Positions 6,938 to 13,942 of a stretch of 15,934 nt of DNA are shown here, one piece after another (within the stretch, counting starts at the first letter, position 1; every line of letters begins with the position of its first letter). Source of the DNA: an uncultured Oscillospiraceae bacterium (GTDB lineage: Bacteria > Bacillota > Clostridia > Oscillospirales > Acutalibacteraceae). The notes under the pieces were generated by a model. It was not told the DNA's origin. It made no database searches and was given only the letters and a program-made list of their open reading frames with translations. Position numbers and translations under genes: made by a program. The stretch covers positions 1 through 15,934 of the forward strand of contig URGA01000044.1 in the NCBI GenBank assembly GCA_900547275.1, written 5' to 3'.

Positions 6938-8326
6938 ATGAAGTACGACGTTGTAATCGTAGGCGCCGGCCCTGCCGGAATATTTACCGCTATTGAAATG
7001 CTGCGCCGAGGCAGCAAGAAAAAGATTTTGATTATTGAAAAGGGCAAGGCGATTGAAAACAGATACTGCCCCAAGGTCAAAACAAAAAAATGTATGAATT
7101 GCACCCCGTATTGCCATATTACCACCGGATTTTCAGGAGCAGGCGCGTTCTCAGACGGCAAGCTTTCCCTCAGTTATGAGGTAGGCGGCGATCTGCCCAC
7201 ATTGATCGGCGAGGATTTTGCTCAGGAGACTATCGACTATACCGACAAGATTTATCTTGAGTTCGGCGCTGACACCCATATCGAGGGTCAGGAAAATACC
7301 GACGAGGTAAAGGAGATAAGAAAGCGCGCTATCCAGGCGGGCCTTAAACTTGTTGACTGTCCTATCCGCCATCTCGGAACGGAAAAAGCAAGAGAGCTCT
7401 ATTACGCAATGGAGCAGTACCTGCTGGAAAACGGCGTTGAGATTATCTTCGGCGTCGAGTGCAACAATATTATCCTTAACGGAAATAAGTGCGAGGGCGT
7501 TGCAATAACGGAAAACGGCTCAAGAAAAGAAATTTACGCCGACCATACAATAGTTGCCACCGGACGCAGAGGCGCTGAGTGGCTCGAAAAGATATGCGCG
7601 GAGCACAATATCGCTCATCAGCCGGGTACGGTTGATATCGGCGTTCGCGTTGAGTGCCGAAACGAGGTAATGGAAAAGGTAAACGAAGCGCTCTATGAGT
7701 CAAAACTTATCGGTTATCCAAAACCGTTTAAAAACAAGGTGCGCACATTCTGCCAGAACCCCGGCGGTTTCGTTGCCCAGGAGAATTACGACAATGACCT
7801 GGCGGTTGTAAACGGCCATTCGTATAAGGAACTTAAGTCAGACAATACTAACCTTGCCATTCTCTGTTCCCATAACTTCAGTTACCCATTCAACCAGCCT
7901 ATCGAGTATGCCCAGAAGGTGGGCGAACTTACGAATATGCTGGCAGCGGGCCAGATCTTGGTTCAGCGTTTCGGCGATATTTTGGACGGCAAGCGCACAT
8001 GGGAAAAGGAACTTGTTCAGTCCAACGTAAGACCTACTCTGCCGGATGCTGTCGCAGGTGATATTACCGCCGCAATGCCTTACAGAGCGATGACGAATAT
8101 AATCAACTTTATTCAGGCGGTGGACCACGTTGTTCCGGGCTTCGCTTCTTATGAAACACTGCTGTATTCTCCGGAGCTGAAGTTCTATTCTAACCGCATC
8201 AAGATGGACCAGGACTTCAATACCAGCGTTGAGGGTCTGCACTGTCTGGGCGATTCCAGCGGATGGACAAGAGGCCTTATGATGGCGTCGGTTATGGGCG
8301 TCATAATGGGCCGCAAGTTGAGCTGA
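6938..8326 (+). CDS. FAD-dependent dehydrogenase, COG2509 type
   Basis: This 462-aa cytosolic flavoprotein belongs to the uncharacterised FAD-dependent dehydrogenase family (COG2509). An N-terminal Rossmann motif GAGPAG (residues 9-14) with IIEKG shortly after binds FAD. A Cys cluster C44-x7-C52-xx-C55-xxx-C59 is followed by GFSGAGAFSDGKLS, the signature region of this family. The C-terminal GDSSGWTRGLMMAS motif completes the flavin site. The Cys cluster could hold a metal or Fe-S centre, or redox disulfides; which one is unknown. Substrates are not established. The ATG at 6938 follows GAGGTG by about seven bases; an upstream TTG at 6920 lacks such a site. It is expressed from its own promoter with a hairpin leader and followed by a separate promoter for purA. 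Confidence 0.88.
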   Translation: MKYDVVIVGAGPAGIFTAIEMLRRGSKKKILIIEKGKAIENRYCPKVKTKKCMNCTPYCHITTGFSGAGAFSDGKLSLSYEVGGDLPTLIGEDFAQETIDYTDKIYLEFGADTHIEGQENTDEVKEIRKRAIQAGLKLVDCPIRHLGTEKARELYYAMEQYLLENGVEIIFGVECNNIILNGNKCEGVAITENGSRKEIYADHTIVATGRRGAEWLEKICAEHNIAHQPGTVDIGVRVECRNEVMEKVNEALYESKLIGYPKPFKNKVRTFCQNPGGFVAQENYDNDLAVVNGHSYKELKSDNTNLAILCSHNFSYPFNQPIEYAQKVGELTNMLAAGQILVQRFGDILDGKRTWEKELVQSNVRPTLPDAVAGDITAAMPYRAMTNIINFIQAVDHVVPGFASYETLLYSPELKFYSNRIKMDQDFNTSVEGLHCLGDSSGWTRGLMMASVMGVIMGRKLS

Positions 8327-8382
8327 TTTTTATTCAATTCGACGAAAATTGTCATATCTTCCAATAGAATGACGTTTATTTA

Positions 8383-8412
8383 TTGACATTAGTTACTTAA
8401 TTATAATATAAT
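8383..8412 (+). promoter_or_regulatory. Promoter of purA-guaA
   Basis: TTGACA (8383-8388), an 18-base AT-rich spacer and TATAAT (8407-8412) give perfect hexamers, with a start near 8419. The 56 bases between the preceding stop codon and the -35 hold no clear terminator. Confidence 0.8.
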
Positions 8413-8421
8413 CAAACAAGG

Positions 8422-8465
8422 GCACGGGTCTGGGCAATGCGCCCAATCACCGTGCATTGTTTTTT
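8422..8465 (+). promoter_or_regulatory. Terminator-like hairpin in the purA leader (possible attenuator)
   Basis: GCACGG (8422-8427) pairs with CCGTGC (8450-8455) and an inner GGGC (8432-8435) pairs with GCCC (8441-8444). ATTG and six T follow. The hairpin begins at the predicted transcript start, before purA, so it would limit read-through into purA-guaA. It is followed by a small TTCGG/CCGAA hairpin. No known purine-responsive aptamer is recognisable in so short a leader. Confidence 0.55.
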
Positions 8466-8511
8466 CGGTTCTGCCGAATAAAAATTTTATGAAACCGGGA
8501 GTGTACTCACT

Positions 8512-9789
8512 ATGGTAAGAGCAATAGTCGGCGCCAACTGGGGCGACGAAGGCAAAGGCAAGATCACTGATATGTTTGCCGCGAAAAGCGACATTATCAT
8601 CCGCTTTCAGGGCGGCGCAAACGCGGGCCACACGATTATCAATGAGCATGGCCGTTTCGCCTTTCATCTGATGCCGTCAGGCGTGTGCTATAATCACACA
8701 ACCTGCATTATCGGCAACGGCGTGGCGCTGGATATCAACAAATTCTGCAAGGAACTTGAGGACGTTAAGGCGGCAGGCCTTAATCCCCGTCTGCTTGTTT
8801 CCGAACGCTGCCAGATCCTTATGCCGTATCATATCAAACTTGATGAATACGAGGAAGAACGTCTTGGCAAAAATGCTTTCGGCTCAACCAAAAGCGGTAT
8901 TGCTCCCTTCTTCAGCGATAAGTATGCTAAGATCGGAATTCAGGTAAACGAACTGTTTGACGATGAGACCCTTAAAGCTAAGCTGAAAAATATCTGTACT
9001 CTTAAAAATCTTATGCTTGAGCACGTTTATCATAAGCCTCTTCTTGATGAAGAAGAACTTTATGAAACCTGCGTAAAATACAGAGAGATGATCAAACCCT
9101 ATGTCTGCGATACTCACGCTTATCTTATGCAGGCGCTCAAAGACGGCAAGAACATCCTTCTGGAAGGTCAGCTGGGAACACTGAAAGATCCTGATTTCGG
9201 TATTTATCCGATGGTTACTTCTTCTCCCACCCTTGCGGGTTACGGCTCAGTGGGCGCAGGCATTCCGCCCCATATGATTGAGGACGTTGTAGTTGTAACA
9301 AAGGCTTATTCTTCTGCTGTCGGCGCAGGCGAGTTCGTTTCTGAAATCCTTGATGAGGATGAAGCTCAGGCGCTGAGAATTCACGGCGGCGACAAGGGTG
9401 AGTTCGGCGCAACAACAGGCAGACCCCGCCGCGTTGGCTGGTTTGACTGCGTTGCAACACGTTACGGCGTTGAGTGCCAGGGCGCAACCCAGGTAGTAAT
9501 GACAGCGCTTGACTGCCTGTCTTATCTTGAGGAAATCAAAGTTTGTGTCGGCTATGAATACGACGGAAAAGTTATTAAGGATTTCCCCACAACAACTATA
9601 CTTAAAAAGTGCAAGCCCGTGCTTAAAACTCTTAAAGGCTGGCACTGCGATATCAAGGGCATTCGCAATTACGACGAACTGCCTCAGGAAACAAAGGATT
9701 ACGTGGAATTCATCGAAAAAGAGATCGGCCACAAGATAACCATGGTTTCCAACGGCCCTGAAAGAGAGGCTATTATTTACAGAGCATAA
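8512..9789 (+). CDS. purA: Adenylosuccinate synthetase (clostridial variant)
   Basis: This 425-aa enzyme makes adenylosuccinate from IMP and aspartate with GTP, the first committed AMP step. It has the N-terminal GTP loop NWGDEGKGKITD (residues 9-20), the IMP-binding GGANAGHTI region with catalytic His, the mid-protein VTSSPTLAGYGSVGAG segment, and ATTGRPRRVGWFD with the Arg residues for nucleotide binding. It differs from the E. coli type: the usual TTGRGIGPAYEDK appears as GSTKSGIAPFFSDK, and EGAQGT appears as EGQLGT. Full length supports a working enzyme of the variant subgroup. The ATG at 8512 follows GGGAG, and AGTG-TACT-CACT could form a hairpin between the ribosome site and the start. 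It sits 20 bases before guaA in the same transcript, pairing the two IMP branches. Confidence 0.95.
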   Translation: MVRAIVGANWGDEGKGKITDMFAAKSDIIIRFQGGANAGHTIINEHGRFAFHLMPSGVCYNHTTCIIGNGVALDINKFCKELEDVKAAGLNPRLLVSERCQILMPYHIKLDEYEEERLGKNAFGSTKSGIAPFFSDKYAKIGIQVNELFDDETLKAKLKNICTLKNLMLEHVYHKPLLDEEELYETCVKYREMIKPYVCDTHAYLMQALKDGKNILLEGQLGTLKDPDFGIYPMVTSSPTLAGYGSVGAGIPPHMIEDVVVVTKAYSSAVGAGEFVSEILDEDEAQALRIHGGDKGEFGATTGRPRRVGWFDCVATRYGVECQGATQVVMTALDCLSYLEEIKVCVGYEYDGKVIKDFPTTTILKKCKPVLKTLKGWHCDIKGIRNYDELPQETKDYVEFIEKEIGHKITMVSNGPEREAIIYRA

Positions 9790-9809
9790 TCTGTCAGAGA
9801 GGATATTGT

Positions 9810-11336
9810 ATGGAAAAAATACTTGTGCTTGATTTCGGCGGTCAGTATAATCAGCTGATTGCCCGCCGTGTAAGAGACGAAGGCGTTTATGCGGAGATTT
9901 TGCCTTATACCGTTTCCCTGGATGAAATAAAAGCCGGAAATTATAAAGGCATTATCTTTACAGGCGGACCGAATTCCGTTTACGACGAGAAATCGCCCCA
10001 TTATACTCCCGAGGTGCTGGAACTGGGCGTTCCCGTTTTGGGAATTTGCTACGGCTGCCAGCTCATGGCTTGGATGCTGGGCGGCAGAGTAGAGACTGCT
10101 CCCGTTTCCGAATACGGCAAAATATCTCTCACCGCTGCGCTCGGCGCTCTTTTTGAAGACGTGCCGGAAACTTCAACCGTTTGGATGAGCCATACCGACT
10201 ATATTGCAGAGGCTCCCGAGGGATTTGAGGTTACCGCTAAAACAGCCGACTGCCCCTGCGCCGCAATGGAAAATAAAGAAAAGCGGCTTTATGCGGTGCA
10301 GTTCCATCCGGAAGTTACCCATACCGAATACGGCAAAAATATTCTCCACAATTTCCTGTTTTCCGTTTGCGAATGTGCAGGCGACTGGAGAATGGATAAT
10401 TTTATTGAAAAGACAGTTGCTGAGCTTCGCGAAAAAATCGGCGATAAAAACGTTATTCTCGGCCTTTCCGGCGGCGTTGATTCCTCAGTTGCCGCAGGTC
10501 TTCTCTCCCGTGCCGTGGGCAAACAGCTTACCTGCGTGTTTGTTGACCAGGGTCTTATGAGAAAAGACGAAGGCGATATCGTTGAAAAAACTTTTACTTC
10601 CCTTTTTGATATGAATTTTGTCCGCGTCAACTGCCAGGAAAGATTTCTTACCGCGCTTAAAGGCGTAACCGACCCGGAGCAGAAGAGAAAGATTATCGGC
10701 ACAGAGTTTTTCAACGTTTTCTGGGACGAAATTCGTAAGCAGGATTCCCTCGGCTACTTTGCCCAGGGCACAATTTATCCCGACTGTATCGAATCCGGTA
10801 AGGGCGATGCAGATACCATCAAAACCCACCATAATAAGGTTAAAATGCCCGACGATGTTGAGTTCCTCGGCCTTATCGAGCCGCTTTGCGATTTGTTCAA
10901 AGACGAGGTGCGCAGAGTCGGCGAAATGTTGGGAATTCCAAAGGAACTTGTATGGCGCCAGCCGTTCCCCGGCCCCGGACTGGGCGTTAGAATTCTTGGC
11001 GAAATCACTGCGGATAAAGTTAAGGTTCTCCAGGAGGCAGACTGGGTTCTGCGCGACGAAATGGCAAAGAACGGCTACGAAAAAGAGATGGCGCAGTTCT
11101 TCTGCGTTCTTCCCTGCGTAAAGACCGTCGGCGTAATGGGCGACCACCGCACATATGACCACCTTGTTGTTATCCGCGCCGTAACTACGGACGATTTCAT
11201 GACGGCAGACTGGGCGCGTATCCCTTATGATATTCTGGCAACCGTCAGCAACCGCATAACCAACGAAGTAGAGCACGTAAACCGCGTCGCCTACGACATA
11301 ACCTCCAAACCCCCCGGCACCGTGGAGTGGGAATGA
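9810..11336 (+). CDS. guaA: GMP synthase (glutamine-hydrolysing)
   Basis: This 508-aa bifunctional enzyme converts XMP to GMP. The N-terminal class-I glutamine amidotransferase domain has the nucleophile elbow GICYGCQ (Cys80) and FHPEV (His166, Glu168) completing the triad. The ATP-pyrophosphatase domain begins with the PP-loop LSGGVDSS (219-226). The dimerisation domain ends with KPPGTVEWE, the normal C-terminus. The start at 9810 follows AGAGAGG. It is co-transcribed with purA after a 20-base gap and closed by a strong terminator. The 3' end of guaA is a documented integration hot spot for genomic islands, and AT-rich accessory genes do follow here, although no duplicate of the gene's own 3' end was found. 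Confidence 0.97.
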   Translation: MEKILVLDFGGQYNQLIARRVRDEGVYAEILPYTVSLDEIKAGNYKGIIFTGGPNSVYDEKSPHYTPEVLELGVPVLGICYGCQLMAWMLGGRVETAPVSEYGKISLTAALGALFEDVPETSTVWMSHTDYIAEAPEGFEVTAKTADCPCAAMENKEKRLYAVQFHPEVTHTEYGKNILHNFLFSVCECAGDWRMDNFIEKTVAELREKIGDKNVILGLSGGVDSSVAAGLLSRAVGKQLTCVFVDQGLMRKDEGDIVEKTFTSLFDMNFVRVNCQERFLTALKGVTDPEQKRKIIGTEFFNVFWDEIRKQDSLGYFAQGTIYPDCIESGKGDADTIKTHHNKVKMPDDVEFLGLIEPLCDLFKDEVRRVGEMLGIPKELVWRQPFPGPGLGVRILGEITADKVKVLQEADWVLRDEMAKNGYEKEMAQFFCVLPCVKTVGVMGDHRTYDHLVVIRAVTTDDFMTADWARIPYDILATVSNRITNEVEHVNRVAYDITSKPPGTVEWE

Positions 11337-11343
11337 TAAACAA

Positions 11344-11389
11344 AACCCCCGAAGCCCTGATAAATACAGGGCTTTCGGGGTTCTTTTTT
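11344..11389 (+). terminator. Intrinsic terminator of purA-guaA
   Basis: CCCCGAAGCCCTG pairs with CAGGGCTTTCGGGG with a single bulged A around an AT-rich loop, followed by TTCTTTTTT. It starts eight bases after the guaA stop and is a strong rho-independent terminator. Confidence 0.93.
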
Positions 11390-11417
11390 GTCCGTGAGTA
11401 CATTTTGAGTACATTTA
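11383..11417. repeat. Island-edge direct repeat, left copy
   Basis: CTTTTTTG-N7-GTACATTTTG (11383-11407) recurs with identical spacing at 13936-13960, and similarity continues a further dozen bases. Within it, two 11-base units GAGTACATTTT and GAGTACATTTA stand in tandem (11396-11406 and 11407-11417). It overlaps the T-tract of the guaA terminator. Confidence 0.65.
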
Positions 11418-11448
11418 TTTTAATTATTATATCTAATATATCTAAATC

Positions 11449-12270
11449 CTAATATTCAATTGGTTCGTCCAATGTATAATTGTTTCCGTTATAGACCAAC
11501 GGGATAATTTGTGGCTTGTGTTCAAAGTTAGAAGATAAAATTTTTACAGAAGGAATAATGGCTTCGTCAAAATTATTCCCTAATATAATTTTTTCAAGTG
11601 CTCCGTCAATAAATAGATAGTTTTGAGAAGTGCCTGTATTTTGTGGCTTAATAACAAGTCTGAATTCATTTTCAGTTTGCCAGTCGATGTGCTTTGAAAA
11701 GTAATATAGTTCAAAATATTCATTGATTTTTAATGATGCTATTTCTTCTATTGTCTTTGTTTGTAATTCGCTTGATAACATCGTTTCTGCATATGGATGA
11801 TTATATTCGTAGGTTAACTGATTTCCATATGAAACATTTCCTGAAAAATGCTGGATATTTTCATATTGATTATTAAAATTTTCTATTATATTTTCTTTAT
11901 TGAATGCCAAGCATACGCCAGTACTATTATTTGCATATTGAGCCCACATTCTAGGCTTTTTGTATCCTTTTCCCAAACACATATCAACAATTAGTGGGAC
12001 GTTGCCATCTTGAGAAAAACAAATTGTCTTGACATTTTTTATGATTTCTTTTGAAAGTTTTAATGAATAATCAATGTTTTTCCCAATATTTTCTTCCAAT
12101 TTTCCGTCATCATCAATTGCTTTTAACAAGTGATATTTGTTTTCTTCAGGGTCATTAGAAATGTTGATTGAAGAAAATAACAATTGCTTTTGAGGTAGGA
12201 TATACTTAACTAATGTTTCTGTACTAGTATAATGGTAAATATATTTACTTGTATCTTCAAAATAATCCAT
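11449..12270 (-). CDS. DUF2971 family protein
   Basis: This 273-aa protein matches the DUF2971 pattern: YHYTS near the N-terminus (residues 12-16), SNDPEE (39-43), MWAQYANNSTGVCLAF (108-123), and FSKHIDWQTENEFR (191-204) with its conserved Trp, Glu and Arg. The molecular function is unknown; members are frequently found in accessory and mobile regions and some have been proposed to be ADP-ribosyltransferase-like, which is not shown here. The ATG at 12270 has only a weak GGTG ribosome site. The gene is AT-rich compared with guaA beside it and points towards guaA. It is divergent from the 106-aa gene, sharing an AT-rich intergenic region of about 185 bases. There is no signal peptide or membrane segment. 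Confidence 0.82.
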   Translation of the reverse strand: MDYFEDTSKYIYHYTSTETLVKYILPQKQLLFSSINISNDPEENKYHLLKAIDDDGKLEENIGKNIDYSLKLSKEIIKNVKTICFSQDGNVPLIVDMCLGKGYKKPRMWAQYANNSTGVCLAFNKENIIENFNNQYENIQHFSGNVSYGNQLTYEYNHPYAETMLSSELQTKTIEEIASLKINEYFELYYFSKHIDWQTENEFRLVIKPQNTGTSQNYLFIDGALEKIILGNNFDEAIIPSVKILSSNFEHKPQIIPLVYNGNNYTLDEPIEY

Positions 12271-12283
12271 AATTTAAACACCG

Positions 12284-12310
12284 ATTATATAATATCACAT
12301 TTATTGTCAT
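12284..12310 (-). promoter_or_regulatory. Possible promoter of the DUF2971 gene
   Basis: On the minus strand, ATGACA (12310-12305) and TATAAT (12289-12284) lie upstream of the ATG, but with only a 15-base spacer. The perfect -10 in AT-rich DNA makes this a weak call. Confidence 0.35.
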
Positions 12311-12380
12311 AAAAAAATAGTTTATATTAATTACTCAACGTATATGAATCAAAATGCCTTTAGTAACAAAAAGCGAATAA

Positions 12381-12409
12381 TTGAAAAGTTTGTAATTATA
12401 TGGTATAAT
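12381..12409 (+). promoter_or_regulatory. Promoter of the 106-aa gene
   Basis: TTGAAA (12381-12386), a 17-base spacer and TATAAT (12404-12409), with TGG giving an extended -10. The start is near 12416, leaving a 40-base leader with a GGGGA ribosome site. Confidence 0.75.
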
Positions 12410-12455
12410 AATCACTGCTTTTACAATGCGACAAATTGAATTGGGGATTTAATTA

Positions 12456-12776
12456 ATGGAATCAAAAGATATTGAACAAATGAAATATATTAAAGATGCT
12501 ATTGATAAAATTAAAAAGTTACAAGACCAAATAGAAAATCCTTCACGTGATGAAATGATAAAAGTATTATGCGAAGCAAAATCAATTGCTCCATTAGAAA
12601 TCATGGAAAAAGAATTGATGCAGGGTGACACACGACTTATGACATGGGATCAGTTTTCTTATTCAGATTTGTATAGAAAGTTGGAACAATATCAAATTGG
12701 ACTAAGGGCATACTGCATCTCTAAGATAGGAAAATATGCATTTGAAAAGTTGATGAATGGTCAGGAGAATAAATAA
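12456..12776 (+). CDS. Unrecognised 106-aa helical protein
   Basis: I do not recognise this protein. It is charged and predicted helical, beginning MESKDIEQMKYIKDAIDKIK with a heptad-like Ile/Leu pattern over roughly residues 5-30 that could form a coiled coil. A second helical stretch, LYRKLEQYQIGLRAYCISKI, lies near residues 72-91. It has no signal peptide, membrane segment or metal motif. A convincing promoter and a GGGGA ribosome site support real expression. It lies in the AT-rich island between a divergent DUF2971 gene and a 29-aa frame that starts three bases after its stop, so the two may be a pair. An accessory or defence-related role is possible from location only. Confidence 0.6.
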   Translation: MESKDIEQMKYIKDAIDKIKKLQDQIENPSRDEMIKVLCEAKSIAPLEIMEKELMQGDTRLMTWDQFSYSDLYRKLEQYQIGLRAYCISKIGKYAFEKLMNGQENK

Positions 12777-12778
12777 TC

Positions 12779-12868
12779 ATGAATAAAAGATATGCCGACT
12801 TCTTGAATGAAATTACACCTAATGAGTTATATGACCGGTTAATTAAGTATGGGCTTTTTCTTATTTGA
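12779..12868 (+). pseudogene. 29-aa frame, possible 5' remnant of a larger gene
   Basis: The frame begins three bases after the 106-aa stop and has AGGAG upstream, although at a long spacing. The peptide MNKRYADFLNEITPNELYDR continues LIKYGLFLI and stops. It reads like the opening of a normal soluble protein: the ITPxELYxxLxxYGLF pattern resembles N-termini I recall from larger proteins, including defence-type reverse transcriptases, a weak and unverified recollection. Its end overlaps the 3' end of the convergent XRE gene by eight bases, so it looks as if the rest of the gene was replaced when the XRE segment joined. It could instead be a true small protein. Confidence 0.4.
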
Positions 12869-13103
12869 TTTCTTGTTCCAAATTAAGAAACTCTTCAGTA
12901 TTGAAAAAATCAATGAGGGATATTTCGAAACCATCACATATTTTTTTAATTGTGACTATTCCAGGATTTTTGCTTTCTCCGTTAAGAATGCTTTTGATAG
13001 TTGATTGTGAAATGCCCGACATATAACTTAAGGCATTTGGAGTAATTCCTCTTTCTTTGCACAACTCGTATATTCTCTTAACTACTAAGTCGCAAACACC
13101 CAT
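12861..13103 (-). CDS. XRE/Cro-CI family transcriptional regulator
   Basis: This 80-aa protein is almost entirely a helix-turn-helix domain of the Cro/C1 type: RIYELCKERGITPNALSYMS (about residues 10-29), the recognition-helix region SGISQSTIKSILNGESKNPG (29-48), then IKKICDGFEISLIDFF. A short acidic tail follows with no extra sensing domain. The ATG at 13103 has GAGGTG at good spacing. It is divergent from the lipoprotein gene. Three copies of a 20-base palindrome, consensus GTTAGTGATATATCACTAAC, lie in the space between, and one covers the region just upstream of this gene. It therefore probably represses both itself and the lipoprotein. How derepression occurs cannot be told from the sequence. 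Confidence 0.9.
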   Translation of the reverse strand: MGVCDLVVKRIYELCKERGITPNALSYMSGISQSTIKSILNGESKNPGIVTIKKICDGFEISLIDFFNTEEFLNLEQEIK

Positions 13104-13128
13104 AGGCGCACCTCACCATAATTTATAT

Positions 13129-13148
13129 TATGATGATATATCACTAAC
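13129..13148. promoter_or_regulatory. XRE operator site 1
   Basis: This site matches 16 of 20 bases of the palindrome GTTAGTGATATATCACTAAC, with the right half perfect (ATATCACTAAC). It lies about 25 bases upstream of the XRE start codon, in the expected promoter region of that gene. With site 2 it forms a perfect 13-bp inverted repeat around nine bases. Confidence 0.7.
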
Positions 13149-13157
13149 ATGCGCCTT

Positions 13158-13177
13158 GTTAGTGATATATAACTAAC
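13158..13177. promoter_or_regulatory. XRE operator site 2
   Basis: This site matches 19 of 20 bases of the palindrome (GTTAGTGATATATAACTAAC) and ends six bases before the -35 of the lipoprotein promoter. Confidence 0.75.
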
Positions 13178-13183
13178 GATATC

Positions 13184-13212
13184 TTGAAAATTCAACTTGT
13201 TTAATGTATAAT
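13184..13212 (+). promoter_or_regulatory. Promoter of the lipoprotein gene
   Basis: TTGAAA (13184-13189), a 17-base spacer and TATAAT (13207-13212), with a start near 13219. Operator site 2 lies just upstream of it and site 3 just downstream. Confidence 0.8.
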
Positions 13213-13220
13213 ATAAATCA

Positions 13221-13240
13221 AGTAGTGATAAATCACTAAC
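13221..13240. promoter_or_regulatory. XRE operator site 3
   Basis: This site matches 17 of 20 bases of the palindrome (TAGTGATAAATCACTAAC). It sits at the predicted transcription start of the lipoprotein gene and ends three bases before its TGGAG ribosome site, an ideal repression position. Confidence 0.75.
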
Positions 13241-13253
13241 AGTGGAGATGGAA

Positions 13254-13811
13254 ATGAAAAGAATCAGTATTATTATAATTTCGATATTTGTTATGTTGGC
13301 TTTGTTTTCGTCATGTTCAGAAAAAGATGCCGCTGTTATTACCACACAAAAACAGAGTACATCTTCAGTGTCTGAAACTATATCTGTAAAGCCAAAAAGC
13401 ACAACTGATAATCATGTTGAAACAAAACCGAAAACTACAGCAACTACTTCAACGACAGCGGTCTCAAAAGCTGTTACAACATACAATTCACCAAGTACTA
13501 CAAAGAGACATACAACCACAACTCAAAAATCACAGAGCAAAGCAAGAAGCACATCTGAAAGAAAAACAACCTCACCTAAATCTCATTGTACTAATAACAA
13601 TAATCACAGCATTGCTTGTGGTAACATGGGAAGATGGTTTAGCAGTAGAAGCGATGTCGAAAAATATTGGGAACAGGTTGATGCAAAGTATTTTTCTCAA
13701 TATGAAAAAGGAGAAATAACATGGGACGAATACGTAAGCAAAAGTCCTGCAGGCTATGAAGCATGGTCTTGCTCATATTGCGGAAAATGGACAGGTAATT
13801 TTACATATTAA
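13254..13811 (+). CDS. Ser/Thr-rich lipoprotein with C-terminal four-Cys domain
   Basis: This protein has 185 aa from the ATG at 13254, chosen because GGAG lies six bases upstream; in-frame GTG (13242) and ATG (13248) fall in or before that site. Residues 1-20 are a lipoprotein signal (MKRISIIIISIFVMLALFSS) with Cys21 as the probable lipid-modified residue, although Phe at -3 is not ideal. Residues 25-110 form a Ser/Thr/Lys-rich, low-complexity linker likely to span the cell wall. The C-terminal 75 residues form a small domain with Cys112, Cys122 and a CSYC pair (Cys173, Cys176) around aromatic-rich helices (DVEKYWEQVDAKYFSQYEKG). This could be a zinc-ribbon-like or disulfide-held fold. I know no family for it. 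Its promoter is flanked by two of the three XRE operator sites. Confidence 0.8.
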   Translation: MKRISIIIISIFVMLALFSSCSEKDAAVITTQKQSTSSVSETISVKPKSTTDNHVETKPKTTATTSTTAVSKAVTTYNSPSTTKRHTTTTQKSQSKARSTSERKTTSPKSHCTNNNNHSIACGNMGRWFSSRSDVEKYWEQVDAKYFSQYEKGEITWDEYVSKSPAGYEAWSCSYCGKWTGNFTY

Positions 13812-13897
13812 GAGATGAATAAAACTTGATATTATTAAATTTATCTAGCAAAAAATAAATGCAATTTTAATTTGCATAACAAGTGCTACTGTCACAA

Positions 13898-13942
13898 CAC
13901 CCTGAAAAGCGTATGGATATGCGCTTTTCAGGGTGCTTTTTT
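13898..13942 (+). terminator. Intrinsic terminator of the lipoprotein gene
   Basis: CACCCTGAAAAGCG (13898-13911) pairs perfectly over 14 bases with CGCTTTTCAGGGTG (13922-13935), followed by CTTTTTTG. It lies 86 bases after the stop. The span between holds an ATGCAA/TTGCAT dyad near 13860-13877 and no gene. Confidence 0.93.

Noticed and set aside
8419..8465. Possible ZTP (pfl) or purine riboswitch before purA, because CTGGGCA resembles part of the pfl consensus
   Set aside because: The other conserved half (CGUGACUGGCG-like) is absent and the leader is too short for the aptamer plus terminator. No purine aptamer core is visible either.
10485..11414. 309-aa open frame on the minus strand opposite guaA
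   Set aside because: It is fully antisense to the clear guaA gene, has no recognisable domains, and its length is explained by codon bias of the real gene.
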